Below, one piece after another: positions 8,940-18,059 of a DNA stretch of 64,000 nucleotides; position 1 is the stretch's first letter; each line of letters starts with the position of its first letter. The DNA is from Hyphomicrobiales bacterium. Its GTDB lineage: Bacteria; Pseudomonadota; Alphaproteobacteria; Rhizobiales; Rhizobiaceae. A program made the position numbers and the translations under genes. The stretch is from assembly GCA_900472575.1 (NCBI GenBank), contig UCIV01000033.1:1-64000 (forward strand). Direction: 5' to 3'. Under the pieces are notes generated by a model. It did not search any database. It saw only the letters and a program-made list of their open reading frames with translations, and was not told where the DNA came from.

Positions 8940-9551
8940 ATGGACGTCACTGCGCTTGCCGGCTTTGCTGCCGCATTTCTCTTCTTCGCGGCCAGTCCCG
9001 GTCCGGATAACGTGACGATCGTTGCCCGTACCGTCGCACAGGGCGCCTTGTCGGGGATAGCCTATGGGGCAGGGACGTGCACCGGCATTCTCATGTTTCT
9101 GGCGCTGGCGGTTTTCGGCCTGTCGGTCGTCGCCAGCGAGATGGGTGTCGTTATGACTGTCCTGCGCTATGGCGGCGCGATCTATCTCGTGTGGACGGGG
9201 ATCAGGCTCTGGATGGCTGAACCGGTGGTGCCGGCGCTTACGCCACAGGCGAATGGAAGCCTGTTCGGTGCCTATCTGACCGGCGTGGTTCTCAATCTTG
9301 GCAATCCCAAGATGCCGCTGTTCTATATCGCGCTGTTGCCGAATGTTGTCGGTACCGGGTTAGCCGTTGCTGATGGCGTGATGCTGGCCATGATCATTCT
9401 CGCCGTGGAAGTCGTCGTCGTGGGCGGGCATGTGGCGCTTGCCAGCCGCGCACGGCATGCGCTTCGCAATCCCCTTATCGTGCGGCGGGCCAATCGCGCT
9501 GCGGGGGCAGTGATGATCGGCGCAGGCGCTGCCGTGGTCGTTGCACGTTAA
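8940..9551 (+). CDS. LysE/RhtB family amino-acid exporter
   Basis: An inner-membrane exporter of 203 residues with about six hydrophobic segments. FFAASPGPDN near residue 15 is the signature of the LysE/RhtB family (export of lysine, homoserine, threonine or related compounds). The ATG at 8940 is chosen because a GAGGGAGA ribosome site precedes it; an earlier in-frame GTG-like start gives a charged, non-conserved leader. It converges with a MaoC gene, the two stops overlapping by 4 bases. Confidence 0.88.
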   Translation: MDVTALAGFAAAFLFFAASPGPDNVTIVARTVAQGALSGIAYGAGTCTGILMFLALAVFGLSVVASEMGVVMTVLRYGGAIYLVWTGIRLWMAEPVVPALTPQANGSLFGAYLTGVVLNLGNPKMPLFYIALLPNVVGTGLAVADGVMLAMIILAVEVVVVGGHVALASRARHALRNPLIVRRANRAAGAVMIGAGAAVVVAR

Positions 9552-10015
9552 TCGAATTCCAGAACGGTGCTCTCGAAGCGCAGAACGGTTTCGCCCTTCT
9601 GGTTGACGCCCTGATTGGCCGTCAGGTTGATCGACGTTCCTGGCCGCGACATCAGTGGGCGGCTTTCGATGAGCGTGACTGAATAGGTGATCGTATCGCC
9701 GGCATAAACGGGCTTCAGCCATTGCAGTTTCTTGAAACCGGGCGAGGGGCCGAGTTTTGGAGGTTCGATGCCTTCGGCTAGAAGCCGGGCATGTTCCTTG
9801 GCCCAGTAGGCGATAAACATCTTCATCCAGCCTGCGCAGGTATGCCATCCGGATGCGCACAGGCCGCCAAAGACAAAGTTCTTTGCTGCTTCCGGATCGG
9901 TATGAAAGGGCTGGGGATCGTATTTCTTTGCGAAGGCTATGATGTCTTCTGCGGTGAAGAGAAGCGAGCCGGTGACGACCGTCTGGCCGGGTAGGGAGAC
10001 GTCGGCGAGTTTCAT
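9548..10015 (-). CDS. MaoC-like (R)-hydratase/dehydratase, second of a pair
   Basis: A hot-dog-fold protein of 155 residues. The family hydrates enoyl-CoA or related thioesters. The hydratase motif is seen in YDPQPFHTDPEAA, with the catalytic Asp and His, followed by GGLCASGWHT. The start at 10015 overlaps the stop of the upstream paralog by 4 bases. The two proteins are similar across their length and may form a hetero-oligomer. The true acyl substrate cannot be inferred. Confidence 0.86.
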   Translation of the reverse strand: MKLADVSLPGQTVVTGSLLFTAEDIIAFAKKYDPQPFHTDPEAAKNFVFGGLCASGWHTCAGWMKMFIAYWAKEHARLLAEGIEPPKLGPSPGFKKLQWLKPVYAGDTITYSVTLIESRPLMSRPGTSINLTANQGVNQKGETVLRFESTVLEFD

Positions 10016-10485
10016 GCCCTGTCTCCGGCGGTTACTGTTTCGTCGGCAGGGCGGGCGCGGAACATGATCGGGTTTTCGCCGCGCATGACGATTTCGTCGT
10101 TCTGGTTGATGACCTCGTGGAGAAATTTGACGAGGCCGAGACCGGGGCGCGAGCGAAGCGGACGTGCCTCGATCACCGTCGAGCGGCCGGAGAGCGTATC
10201 TCCCGCAAGAACGGGCTTTTTCCATTCCATGAATTCGATGCCGGGAGAGCCTTCCGACGAAGACTTCGCCAGCCAGCCGTCATACATCATGCGCATGAAG
10301 AGGCTTGCCGTGTGCCAGCCCGATGCCGCCAGTCCGCCGAGAATGCTGGCCTTGCCGGCCTCTTCGTCAAGATGCATCGGCTGCGGATCGAATTCGCTGG
10401 CGAATTCGATGATTGCCGCCGCATCGAGCGTGCATGACGCAAGCGGCAGAACGCGGCCGGGGGTGAAATCCTCGAGGTAAAGCAT
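10012..10485 (-). CDS. MaoC-like (R)-hydratase/dehydratase, first of a pair
   Basis: Same family as the following gene, 157 residues. The catalytic motif is FDPQPMHLDEEAG and the conserved GGLAASGWHTA follows. The start MLYLEDF at 10485 has a GAGG ribosome site six bases upstream; an in-frame ATG at 10500 is less likely. The two MaoC genes overlap by ATGA and are probably co-transcribed. This pair arrangement is common in rhizobia. Confidence 0.86.
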   Translation of the reverse strand: MLYLEDFTPGRVLPLASCTLDAAAIIEFASEFDPQPMHLDEEAGKASILGGLAASGWHTASLFMRMMYDGWLAKSSSEGSPGIEFMEWKKPVLAGDTLSGRSTVIEARPLRSRPGLGLVKFLHEVINQNDEIVMRGENPIMFRARPADETVTAGDRA

Positions 10486-10511
10486 GGTGCGCCTCGGCAA
10501 TGGAGAATGAG

Positions 10512-10540
10512 GCTACGGTCGGGAAACTCCCGGCCGTAGC
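10512..10540 (-). terminator. Hairpin between ychF and the maoC pair
   Basis: A 12-bp imperfect stem (GCTACGG...CCGTAGC, one wobble or mismatch) with a five-base loop, 16 bases after the ychF stop. It lacks a clear T-run, so it may be a weak terminator or an attenuating hairpin. Confidence 0.45.
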
Positions 10541-10555
10541 GCATGGTTTTCGATC

Positions 10556-11659
10556 TTAGGTGTTGAAGCGGAAGTGGATGACGTCGCCATCGTTGACGAC
10601 ATATTCCTTGCCTTCGTCGCGGCCCTTGCCTGCTTCCTTGGCGCCGACTTCGCCCTTATAGGCGATGTAATCGTCGTAGGAGATGGTGAAGGCGCGGATG
10701 AAGCCGCGTTCGAAATCGGTATGGATGACGCCAGCGGCCTGCGGTGCCTTGGTGCCGCGACGGATCGTCCAGGCACGGCATTCCTTCGGGCCGACGGTGA
10801 AATAGGTGATCAGGTCGAGCAGGTGGTAACCTGCGCGGATCAGGCGGTCGAGGCCGGCTTCTTCAAGGCCAAGTGCGCCGAGGAACTCCTTGGCTTCCTC
10901 ATCTGGAAGCTGGGCGACTTCGGATTCGATCGCGGCCGAGATGATGACGCATTCGGCGCCCTGAGCCTTTGCCATTTCGGCGACGGCCTTGGTGTGCTCG
11001 TTGCCATCGACAGCATCGCCTTCGGCGACGTTGCAGACATAAAGGACCGGATGCGAGGTCAGGAGGTTGAGGCTCTTGAGGATCTCGATCTCTTCCGGTG
11101 CCAGCGTCTTCAGGAGAATACGGGCCGGCTTGCCTTCGTTCAGAAGCTTGATGACTTCTTCCATCACCGGCAACTGGGCGATCGATTCCTTGTCCTTGCC
11201 GGTGGCTCGCTTGCGGGTCTGTTCGACGCGGCGCTCCAGGCTTTCGAGGTCGGCGAGCATCAGCTCGGTCTCGATCGTGTCGGCGTCGCCAACCGGGTTG
11301 ATCTTGCCCTCGACATGGGTGATGTCGTCATCTTCGAAGCAGCGCAGCACGTGGACGACGGCGTCGACTTCGCGGATATTGGCAAGGAACTTATTGCCCA
11401 GGCCTTCGCCCTTCGATGCACCGCGCACGAGGCCGGCGATGTCGACGAAGGAGATGCGGGTCGGGATGATTTCCTTCGAACCGGCGATCGTCGCAAGCTT
11501 CTGCATGCGCGCATCCGGAACAGCAACTTCACCGGTGTTCGGCTCGATCGTGCAGAACGGATAGTTCGCAGCCTGCGCGGCAGCCGTCTTTGTCAGTGCG
11601 TTGAAAAGGGTGGACTTGCCGACATTGGGCAGTCCGACGATACCGCATTTAAAGCCCAT
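10556..11659 (-). CDS. ychF: Redox-regulated ATPase/GTPase YchF (OLA1 family)
   Basis: A ribosome-associated P-loop protein that prefers ATP and takes part in translation and stress control. It has 367 residues, the family length. Seen are the P-loop GLPNVGKSTLFNAL near residue 8, DIAGLV in switch II (near 73), a coiled-coil region in the middle, and a C-terminal TGS domain ending with DGDVIHFRFNT. It is in the neighbourhood of pth and rplY, its usual partners, but separated from pth by the DUF2236 gene and by clpS in the opposite direction. Confidence 0.96.
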   Translation of the reverse strand: MGFKCGIVGLPNVGKSTLFNALTKTAAAQAANYPFCTIEPNTGEVAVPDARMQKLATIAGSKEIIPTRISFVDIAGLVRGASKGEGLGNKFLANIREVDAVVHVLRCFEDDDITHVEGKINPVGDADTIETELMLADLESLERRVEQTRKRATGKDKESIAQLPVMEEVIKLLNEGKPARILLKTLAPEEIEILKSLNLLTSHPVLYVCNVAEGDAVDGNEHTKAVAEMAKAQGAECVIISAAIESEVAQLPDEEAKEFLGALGLEEAGLDRLIRAGYHLLDLITYFTVGPKECRAWTIRRGTKAPQAAGVIHTDFERGFIRAFTISYDDYIAYKGEVGAKEAGKGRDEGKEYVVNDGDVIHFRFNT

Positions 11660-11840
11660 CGGGGATGAAACCTATCGTTTAACTGAGTTTGCAGTGGCTA
11701 TGGGGGAAAGTGCCCTGCGGGTCAAGGCTTGCGATATTCTGCATCCGTCTCAGGAGACGCTATGGCTTGAAATCTTCCTGCTGCGGCGCAAGATAACTCA
11801 TATGCCCGATTGAGGCTTTCCTCACATGGAGGTCAAGCTG

Positions 11841-12149
11841 ATGGCCGAAGATACGGTTCTCGCCCCGAAAACGAAATCGAAACCAAAGCTGGAGCGGCCC
11901 AAGCTCTACAAAGTCATATTGCTGAACGACGACTACACGCCGCGTGGGTTTGTTACGATGGTACTTAAGGCCGTTTTCCGCATGAGCGAGGAGACGGGCT
12001 TGCGGGTGATGATGACCGCTCACCGGCTTGGTTCCTGTGTGGTCGTCGTCTGCGCAAAGGATATTGCCGAAACGAAGGCCAAGGAGGCGGTGGATCTCGC
12101 GAAGGAAGCGGGCTATCCGCTGATGTTCACCACCGAGCCGGAGGAGTAA
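11841..12149 (+). CDS. clpS: ATP-dependent Clp protease adaptor ClpS
   Basis: Delivers N-degron substrates to ClpAP. The protein has 102 residues. LLNDDYTP near residue 31 and VFRMSEETG with VMMTAHRLG form the substrate-binding pocket typical of ClpS. The start at 11841 (MAEDTV) is preferred because GGAGG at 11828-11832 lies eight bases upstream; the earlier ATG at 11826 overlaps that ribosome site. Rhizobia often carry two ClpS paralogs, and no clpA gene is adjacent here, so this may be the stand-alone copy. Confidence 0.93.
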   Translation: MAEDTVLAPKTKSKPKLERPKLYKVILLNDDYTPRGFVTMVLKAVFRMSEETGLRVMMTAHRLGSCVVVVCAKDIAETKAKEAVDLAKEAGYPLMFTTEPEE

Positions 12150-12159
12150 CTTCTCCCGG

Positions 12160-13088
12160 CTATTGTGTAATCGGCCGATAGAGGAAATCATCGGGCAGAC
12201 CCAGCCTTCGGCAAGCCTGGATCGGTGGAGAGAATTTGAGCACCAGTCTATCGGCCGTGCGGGCGGCAATTTTCACGGTGGCGCGTTCGAGATGCGTCAA
12301 TAACCATTTGCGGCCAAGCTCCAGCCGCTGCCTGATCCACTCCGGCAGGATTTCGATAGCCGCCTTGAGCAGGAGCAATTGTAGCGGGCGTGCCGGCCCT
12401 GGAAGGGCTGAGACCGTGCGCATGATGTAGAGAAATTCGCCGATGATGGGTGATGGTTCAAGCCGCGAGCCCTTGGAAGCGAAGAGCAGGTCGAGTTCCA
12501 TCTGGGATGCAGGCGCGCCACGTGCGCCGTAAAGCTCTGCGGCTGGTCGTGCCTCGCGGAACAGGGAATCGCGTTCATCTGCGGACAATGGCCGCACAAA
12601 TCGGTGATATGCCTGCATGAAGCCGAAGCCGGCGGTCGCCTGCACCCAATCCAGCAGCTCGCGATCGTTGGCGTTGTAAGCCTCACCATTGCTGGTGCGC
12701 CCATCCACCCTGCTGTGGCGCCGTACGACGCCGGCAATCATCGCTTCAGCCTGGCTGCGGGCGCCATAGACTGTGACCATGGCCGCCAGACCTGTTCGCT
12801 GGAGGCGTGTCAGTGCATCGTGTCGGAAAGTGCTGTGCTGCCAGACGCCGTCACGAACCTTGGGTTCTGCAAATTCCAGCAGGACGGCGGCAATTCCGCC
12901 GATGAACAAGGAGATCTGATTCTTGAAGATACGCCAGGAGACCGAGTCCGCAGCCGTCAGTGCCGCTTCCCCTTTCGGGTTAGAGAAGTCGATGGTCGGA
13001 CCTGCACTGTTGATAAGCCGTGCGGTCGTGCGATCTATCCGGTCATGCAGCAGGCCGGGAAGAGGCAGGGGGCAGTGTGATGAAACAT
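12160..13088 (-). CDS. MpaB/DUF2236 oxygenase-like protein with an apparent 5' frameshift
   Basis: A member of the family that includes the rubber-oxygenase/MpaB domain, a heme-containing fold. VWQHSTF, TRLQRTGLAAMVTVYG and VDGRTSNGEAYNANDRELLDWVQAT are the family core. The gene as read has no in-frame ATG with a ribosome site. The ATG at 13088 follows a good site (AAGGAG, six bases away) but runs into a stop at about 13037. The conserved N-terminal sequence (LLHDRIDRTTARLINSAGPTIDFSNP) is in the other frame. Adding one G to the run at 13068-13072 (one C on the coding strand) would join them as MFHHTAPLPLPGLLHDR. This is a recent deletion, a sequencing error or a variable homopolymer. Without the shift a TTG at 12909 could start a truncated 249-residue form. 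Confidence 0.72.
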
Positions 13089-13189
13089 CGAGAACTCCTT
13101 TTCGCGGGAAAGCGGAAAAGGGACATTTGTTCCAGTTTATATGATTTATTGTCGTATTTTAGGGCCGTTTCAAGTGCGCGCGCTTCAAC

Positions 13190-13918
13190 TCAATTTTCCT
13201 TGCCTCCGAACATCTTCTTCAGCATTTCGGCCATCGGGCCAGATGTCGGCAGGTTCGGCTTTCCGCCATTGCGAGCCTGACGGATGTGGGATTGGCCCGC
13301 AGATTTTGGGGGCTGCGGCTGTTTTGCCGCCGGTTTTTCCGGCTCCGGCTTGCCGCCTACGGCAAGCGTCAGCTTGTTCATCAACTGCGAGTCCTCGCCC
13401 TTGACCAGCATCCCGGCATTGTCGGCGATCGCGTCCATCAGCGGTTCCAGCCAGACCTTGTCGGACTTGGCGAAATCTCCCAGGACATGTCCGTGCACCA
13501 GTTCCTTGTTTCCGGGGTGATCGATGCCTATGCGCAGCCGGCGATAATCCTTGCCGCAATGGGCGTCGAGCGATTTGATGCCGTTGTGCCCGCCGTGGCC
13601 TCCGGCTGTCTTGAGCCGCGTTCTTCCCGGTGGCAGATCGAGTTCATCGTAGATCGCGACGATATTTGCCGGCGTCAGCTTGTAGAAGCGCATGGCCTCG
13701 CCAACGGCCTCGCCCGAGAGGTTCATGAAGGTCTGCGGCTTCATCAACAGAACCTTCTCGCCATCGATCTCGCCTTCCGAGATCACTGCCTTGAACTTCT
13801 TCGACCAAGGCGAAAAGCCCGCACGTCGCTGAATGGCGTCGACAGCCATGAAACCGACATTGTGGCGGTTGCCTGCGTATTGCGCTCCGGGATTGCCAAG
13901 GCCAGCAATGATCAACAT
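13190..13918 (-). CDS. pth: Peptidyl-tRNA hydrolase
   Basis: Releases peptidyl-tRNAs that drop off ribosomes. The first 185 residues are the standard domain, with N9 in GLGNPG and the catalytic H19 in NRHNVGF, QTFMNLSG, and the GGHGGHNG loop. The last 45 or so residues are a low-complexity, Pro/Lys-rich tail (EPEKPAAKQPQPPKSAGQS) common in rhizobial Pth and not part of the catalytic core. The length is 242 residues against about 195 in E. coli. It lies downstream of rplY with two signalling genes between. Confidence 0.95.
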   Translation of the reverse strand: MLIIAGLGNPGAQYAGNRHNVGFMAVDAIQRRAGFSPWSKKFKAVISEGEIDGEKVLLMKPQTFMNLSGEAVGEAMRFYKLTPANIVAIYDELDLPPGRTRLKTAGGHGGHNGIKSLDAHCGKDYRRLRIGIDHPGNKELVHGHVLGDFAKSDKVWLEPLMDAIADNAGMLVKGEDSQLMNKLTLAVGGKPEPEKPAAKQPQPPKSAGQSHIRQARNGGKPNLPTSGPMAEMLKKMFGGKEN

Positions 13919-13985
13919 TGAAACTCTCCGTCTTTCTGCGCTCTGTCACCACCGCGAAATGACGGCACTGTCAATGTCTATGTGT

Positions 13986-14723
13986 CTATTTTTCCCACAA
14001 GCGGAGGGGCTTCAGTCCGTAGCGCCGGAGAATTTCATCCTGGCCTTTTTCGCGGATGAGTGCATCCAGCCCATCCTGCATGCGGGTGATCATGTCATCG
14101 GGCATCTGCTTGTTGCAGGCCATGCCAAAGTGACTTTCCGAAAAGGGCAGAGCGATTTCCACCGGCTTTCCCTCGAGTTTTAGCCTTTCAAAGATGTTGT
14201 CCGACATCGGCATCATGTCAACGCGTCGCTCCAGGAGCTTGTTGAGCGTGATTTCGAAATCCGAGCTCAGATCGATCGAGGGAAAACCTCGTTCGCGCAA
14301 CAGGGTCTCCGTGAAGTCCGCCCGGTGCGTGCCTATTGTGTAGCGCTTGGCTTCGTCGAGTGTGCTTGCCGTAACACTCGACCCCTTAAGGCGTACCAGT
14401 ACATGCCGGCTGATGCTTAAGGGGGTTACCCATTTGAACCGGTCTTCCCGTTCTGGAATACGCGCGGCGGAAAAGGCGCAGTGCATGGGCAAGGTCTCGG
14501 CCAGGGTGATTGCTCTTGCCCAAGGCATTATCTCCATCGTGAACGGAATACCTGCCTTCCCCATCAGAGCGGCGACCTGTTCTACACTGGACCCGCTATA
14601 TGTTCCGTCTGCGTTACGATAGATGAACGGAGGATATGATTCAGTCGTGAGCGTCACCGCAGTCTGGGCAAGGGCGGGTGCTGTCGCTCCGAGCATGCCG
14701 ATCAGTGCAATCATCATCTTCAT
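13986..14723 (-). CDS. Periplasmic solute-binding protein, family 3 (amino-acid type), orphan
   Basis: A secreted protein of 245 residues with a Sec signal peptide (cleavage after ALAQ) and a family-3 solute-binding fold: TTESYPPFIYRNADGTYSG, then VEQVAALMGKAGI. The start MKMMIALIG at 14723 has a GGAGG ribosome site seven bases upstream, and 31 non-conserved residues of an upstream extension are excluded. No ABC permease or ATPase is adjacent; instead it follows a membrane GGDEF-EAL gene on the same strand with a 158-base gap. It may serve as a sensory binding protein rather than a transporter component. Confidence 0.78.
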   Translation of the reverse strand: MKMMIALIGMLGATAPALAQTAVTLTTESYPPFIYRNADGTYSGSSVEQVAALMGKAGIPFTMEIMPWARAITLAETLPMHCAFSAARIPEREDRFKWVTPLSISRHVLVRLKGSSVTASTLDEAKRYTIGTHRADFTETLLRERGFPSIDLSSDFEITLNKLLERRVDMMPMSDNIFERLKLEGKPVEIALPFSESHFGMACNKQMPDDMITRMQDGLDALIREKGQDEILRRYGLKPLRLWEK

Positions 14724-14881
14724 CGCGGGCCTCCGAAATGTTACTGGAAGCGTCGTGCCTCGAAGCTTGAGGCGCTCTGTCATATGCGCTCTGTACGCTT
14801 CATGTCTCAATATCACCGCTTGTTCCTACACATGCACAACTGCGCAGTTGGCATGCATATCTAATTGTGACATTTCCCCGT

Positions 14882-17257
14882 TCAGCTGGCGAGCGATGCC
14901 TTGCTGGGATGTCCAGAAAAATCTGCCAGCAAGTCATTGATTTCGCGAGGCCTAGAGAAGTGGTAGCCCTGTGCGTAGTCGACGCCGATCTGCATCAGCT
15001 GTTGCCGCTGCTGCGCAGTTTCGACGCCTTCCGCCACGACCTTACACTGCATCTGATGCGAAATGGTCGTAATACCTTCGATCAGCATCCTGCTTTTTCG
15101 CTCCAAATCGCTGTCACCACCAAGGAGCGACTGAACGAAGGATTGATCAATTTTGACGATATCGACAGGGAACCGGTTCAGATAGCTAAGAGATGAATAG
15201 CCGGTGCCGAAATCGTCCAAGGCGATGCGGCAACCGAGATCGTGCAGCTCGGAAAGAGTTCTGCGAATCTCCGGGTCGTCATGCATCAATACAGCCTCGG
15301 TGATTTCGATCACAAGGCGGGCCGGCAGGATGCCCCCTTCACCCAGCATTCTGGTCAGGCGCGCGGGAAGGCAGCGTTCGAATTGCAAGGGCGAAAAGTT
15401 CACGGCGACATATGTGTCGCCAAGGCCAGGAAGGCGAGAAACGCGATTGAGATTGGCGATTGCATCTTCAAGAATAAGATTGCCGATCGCGGCAATCGAT
15501 CCGTTTTCTTCCGCAACGCTGACTAGCGGACCCGGGGGAAGCAAGCCCTTGCGAGGGTGGCGAAGACGCATGAGTGCTTCGAACCCGACCGGTATGCCAG
15601 TTGCCATGCCTACGATCGGCTGAAAATGCGCTTCGAACCAGTTGGCTGCAATTCCTACTTCGATGTCGCTTTCAATTTCGGCTTTTTCCCTGGTTCTTGT
15701 CAGGATAGCGGGATCGTAGACTCTGGCGCCGTTCTTGCCGTCACGTTTGCGGGCATACATGGCCAGATCGGATTTCTGCAGCAGTTCGGCGGCAGTCGCT
15801 GCGTGTTGCGGATAAAAGGCGACACCCACGCTGGCGCTCAGCCTTATGCCGGTTCCTTCGATACGAAACGGCGATTCGAACATGTCGATAATCTGCTGGC
15901 ACAGATCAGCACTGCGGCTTTCGGCGTCCGGGCCGGCGATTACGATGGCGAATTCGTCGCCGCCAAGTCTGGAGACTGTATCCGTGTCGTGCAGCATGGG
16001 TTGCAACCTTACAACGAACTCCTGCAGAACGAGGTCGCCCGCAGCGTGCCCATGATTGTCGTTGATCGCCTTGAAGCGATCGAGGTCGACAAAGAGGCAG
16101 GCGAGCTGGGTCGCCATCCGGTCGGCTTCGACGATATGACGGTCCAGAGCGGCTTCGAAACCCTGCCTGTTCAGCAGTCCCGTCAAATGGTCGGTTATCG
16201 CCTGCTGATGGTTGCGGAATTCGGATTGCTTTAGTTCGGTGACGTCGGTCATGACACTCAACGAGCCGGCAAGATGGGTGGTGGTTGCGCCAAGATCAGC
16301 TTCGGCGATCAGGACATCAAGGATGCGGCCGTTCTTGCACAGGAAGCGTACGGTAATTTCTATCGTAACGCATTGGGCCGCTGTGTGCCTTCTGCGATTT
16401 TCAAAAGAAGCCCGGTCTGGGGCGAAAAGGAAATCCGAAAAATGCTGTCCGATAACTTCTTCTCGCTGGTAGCCTGTGGCCAATAGCCAGTAGTCGCTCA
16501 CGGCAGCCACTGTGTCGCCCGCGGTCAATGAGAACAGCATTGCCGGCGTGAGGTTGTAAATTTCGATCGTCTGCTGATGGGCTCGTTTCAGTTCCTTTTC
16601 CTCGCGCTCCAGAAGGAACTGCATCTCGTTGAAACTCTTTGCCAATCTCCCCATCTCATCGGCGGAGCGCCAGTCTACGTGGTGTCGCGATCCAAGTCTG
16701 CGAGTGGCTTCGATTGCGGCTGTCAGACGTGTCAAAGGGCGAACGACCATGATCCTGTTGCCGAAAACGGCAGCGCCGAACACAGTCAGGATAGCGATGA
16801 TGAAAATGGATATGAACGCAAACTCGATCTGATGCAGGCCCGAGAACCAATTGGCAACCGGGACGTAGATCGTCAAAGTGCCGACTTCACGAGGTCCCTG
16901 CAGGGATCGATAGATCACCGTCTGGCTGCGCGCTTCGAGAGTATTGAGTTCTGGCGCTCCGGCAACGGCTTCGAAGACGTTGAGCTTGCCCGTGGTGTCA
17001 TTGATCTGAACGGCGTGGACCATCTGATCAAGCAGCATCATTTGCGCGACCTGGCTGATGCTGTCCAGATCCAGGTCCCATAGCGGTTTTCCGAGTGCCT
17101 GGGTGTTGCTGTTCATCACGACATCAACATGCTCACCGATGCTCTGGGAAGCCTGTTGGGACGAAAGGGCGAGGAAAAGCGTAAAAAGCGGAGCCACGAC
17201 GACGAGAAGCGCGCCAGATATTATGGCAATGAAACGACTCTCAACAGAATGAGTCAT
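14882..17257 (-). CDS. Membrane GGDEF-EAL protein with periplasmic sensor, HAMP and PAS domains
   Basis: A c-di-GMP turnover protein of 791 residues. Order: membrane segment (about residues 8-30), periplasmic region (to about 145), second membrane segment, HAMP, PAS (about 235-340), GGDEF with the intact RLGGDEF, and EAL. The EAL domain keeps EALMRL, NFSPLQ, EITE, DDFGTGYSS, KIDQSF and EGVET, so phosphodiesterase activity is likely; cyclase activity is also possible. The ATG at 17257 is chosen because GGGGA precedes it; a TTG six codons upstream is possible. The downstream orphan binding protein could present a ligand to its periplasmic region. Confidence 0.9.
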   Translation of the reverse strand: MTHSVESRFIAIISGALLVVVAPLFTLFLALSSQQASQSIGEHVDVVMNSNTQALGKPLWDLDLDSISQVAQMMLLDQMVHAVQINDTTGKLNVFEAVAGAPELNTLEARSQTVIYRSLQGPREVGTLTIYVPVANWFSGLHQIEFAFISIFIIAILTVFGAAVFGNRIMVVRPLTRLTAAIEATRRLGSRHHVDWRSADEMGRLAKSFNEMQFLLEREEKELKRAHQQTIEIYNLTPAMLFSLTAGDTVAAVSDYWLLATGYQREEVIGQHFSDFLFAPDRASFENRRRHTAAQCVTIEITVRFLCKNGRILDVLIAEADLGATTTHLAGSLSVMTDVTELKQSEFRNHQQAITDHLTGLLNRQGFEAALDRHIVEADRMATQLACLFVDLDRFKAINDNHGHAAGDLVLQEFVVRLQPMLHDTDTVSRLGGDEFAIVIAGPDAESRSADLCQQIIDMFESPFRIEGTGIRLSASVGVAFYPQHAATAAELLQKSDLAMYARKRDGKNGARVYDPAILTRTREKAEIESDIEVGIAANWFEAHFQPIVGMATGIPVGFEALMRLRHPRKGLLPPGPLVSVAEENGSIAAIGNLILEDAIANLNRVSRLPGLGDTYVAVNFSPLQFERCLPARLTRMLGEGGILPARLVIEITEAVLMHDDPEIRRTLSELHDLGCRIALDDFGTGYSSLSYLNRFPVDIVKIDQSFVQSLLGGDSDLERKSRMLIEGITTISHQMQCKVVAEGVETAQQRQQLMQIGVDYAQGYHFSRPREINDLLADFSGHPSKASLAS

Positions 17258-17396
17258 TTGTTTTCCCCGGCCCAATATTGCTCTTTTTAAAATACCACCC
17301 CGTATTTCCCCACTATCCTTCCACCCAAATGTTTAAACTTCCCTGACACGTTCTCCCAAATATTTGCCGAAATGCATGAGTTGCGTGCCGTGACGA

Positions 17397-17427
17397 AAAC
17401 AAAAAAGCCCGCCGAAGGGCGGGCTTT
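17397..17427 (-). terminator. Rho-independent terminator of rplY
   Basis: A perfect 10-bp stem AAAGCCCGCC with a four-base loop, followed on the minus strand by TTTTTTGTTTT. It lies 23 bases after the rplY stop. Confidence 0.85.
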
Positions 17428-17450
17428 CTGTCTCAATCGAAGAATATCTA

Positions 17451-18059
17451 TTATTCTTCGGAAGGAGCAGCAACTTCTTCTTCAGCAACACCAGCAGCCG
17501 GAGCTACGAGCGTGGCGATGGTGAAGTCGCGGTCGGTGATGACCGGGCGCACGCCCTTCGGCAGCTTGACGGCCGAGATGTGCATGCTGTCGCCGATCTT
17601 GGCACCGTCGAGGTCGACGGTGATGAATTCCGGGATGGCGTTGGCCGGGCAGTGGAACTCAACCGTGTGACGGACGATGTTCAGGACGCCGCCCTGCTTG
17701 ATCGCGGACTTGTCTTCGTTGACGAAGTGAACCGGAACGTCGACGGTAACTTCGGTGTTGCCGGAGACGCGCAGGAAGTCGACGTGCATGGTGAAGTCAC
17801 GCACCGGATCCAGCTGGTAGTCCTTCGGCAGGACGGTGTACTTCTTGCCATCGAGATCGATGGTTGCAATCGTCGTCATGAAGCCGCCGGCGTGAATACG
17901 CTTGGTGACCTCATTGGTGTTGAGGGCGATTGAAATCGGGGCCTGCTTGTCACCGTAGATGACAGCGGGAATAAAACCGTTGCGGCGAAGTTCGCGGGAG
18001 GACCCCTTACCTACCCGTTCGCGCGCCTCGGCCTTGAGCTCGTAAGATTCCTGGCTCAT
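17451..18059 (-). CDS. rplY: 50S ribosomal protein L25 (Ctc type)
   Basis: Binds 5S rRNA in the large subunit. With 202 residues it is the long form, an L25 domain (LKAEARERVGKGSSRELRRNGFIPAVIYG) followed by the TL5/Ctc C-terminal domain, as in most alphaproteobacteria. The C-terminus is acidic and alanine-rich (APAAGVAEEEVAAPSEE). A consensus-like promoter lies upstream (see 18179-18207), and a strong terminator follows. Confidence 0.96.
   Translation of the reverse strand: MSQESYELKAEARERVGKGSSRELRRNGFIPAVIYGDKQAPISIALNTNEVTKRIHAGGFMTTIATIDLDGKKYTVLPKDYQLDPVRDFTMHVDFLRVSGNTEVTVDVPVHFVNEDKSAIKQGGVLNIVRHTVEFHCPANAIPEFITVDLDGAKIGDSMHISAVKLPKGVRPVITDRDFTIATLVAPAAGVAEEEVAAPSEE

Noticed and set aside
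10574..11668. A 364-codon frame on the plus strand opposite ychF
   Set aside because: YchF on the minus strand is complete and conserved; the opposite frame is a compositional shadow.
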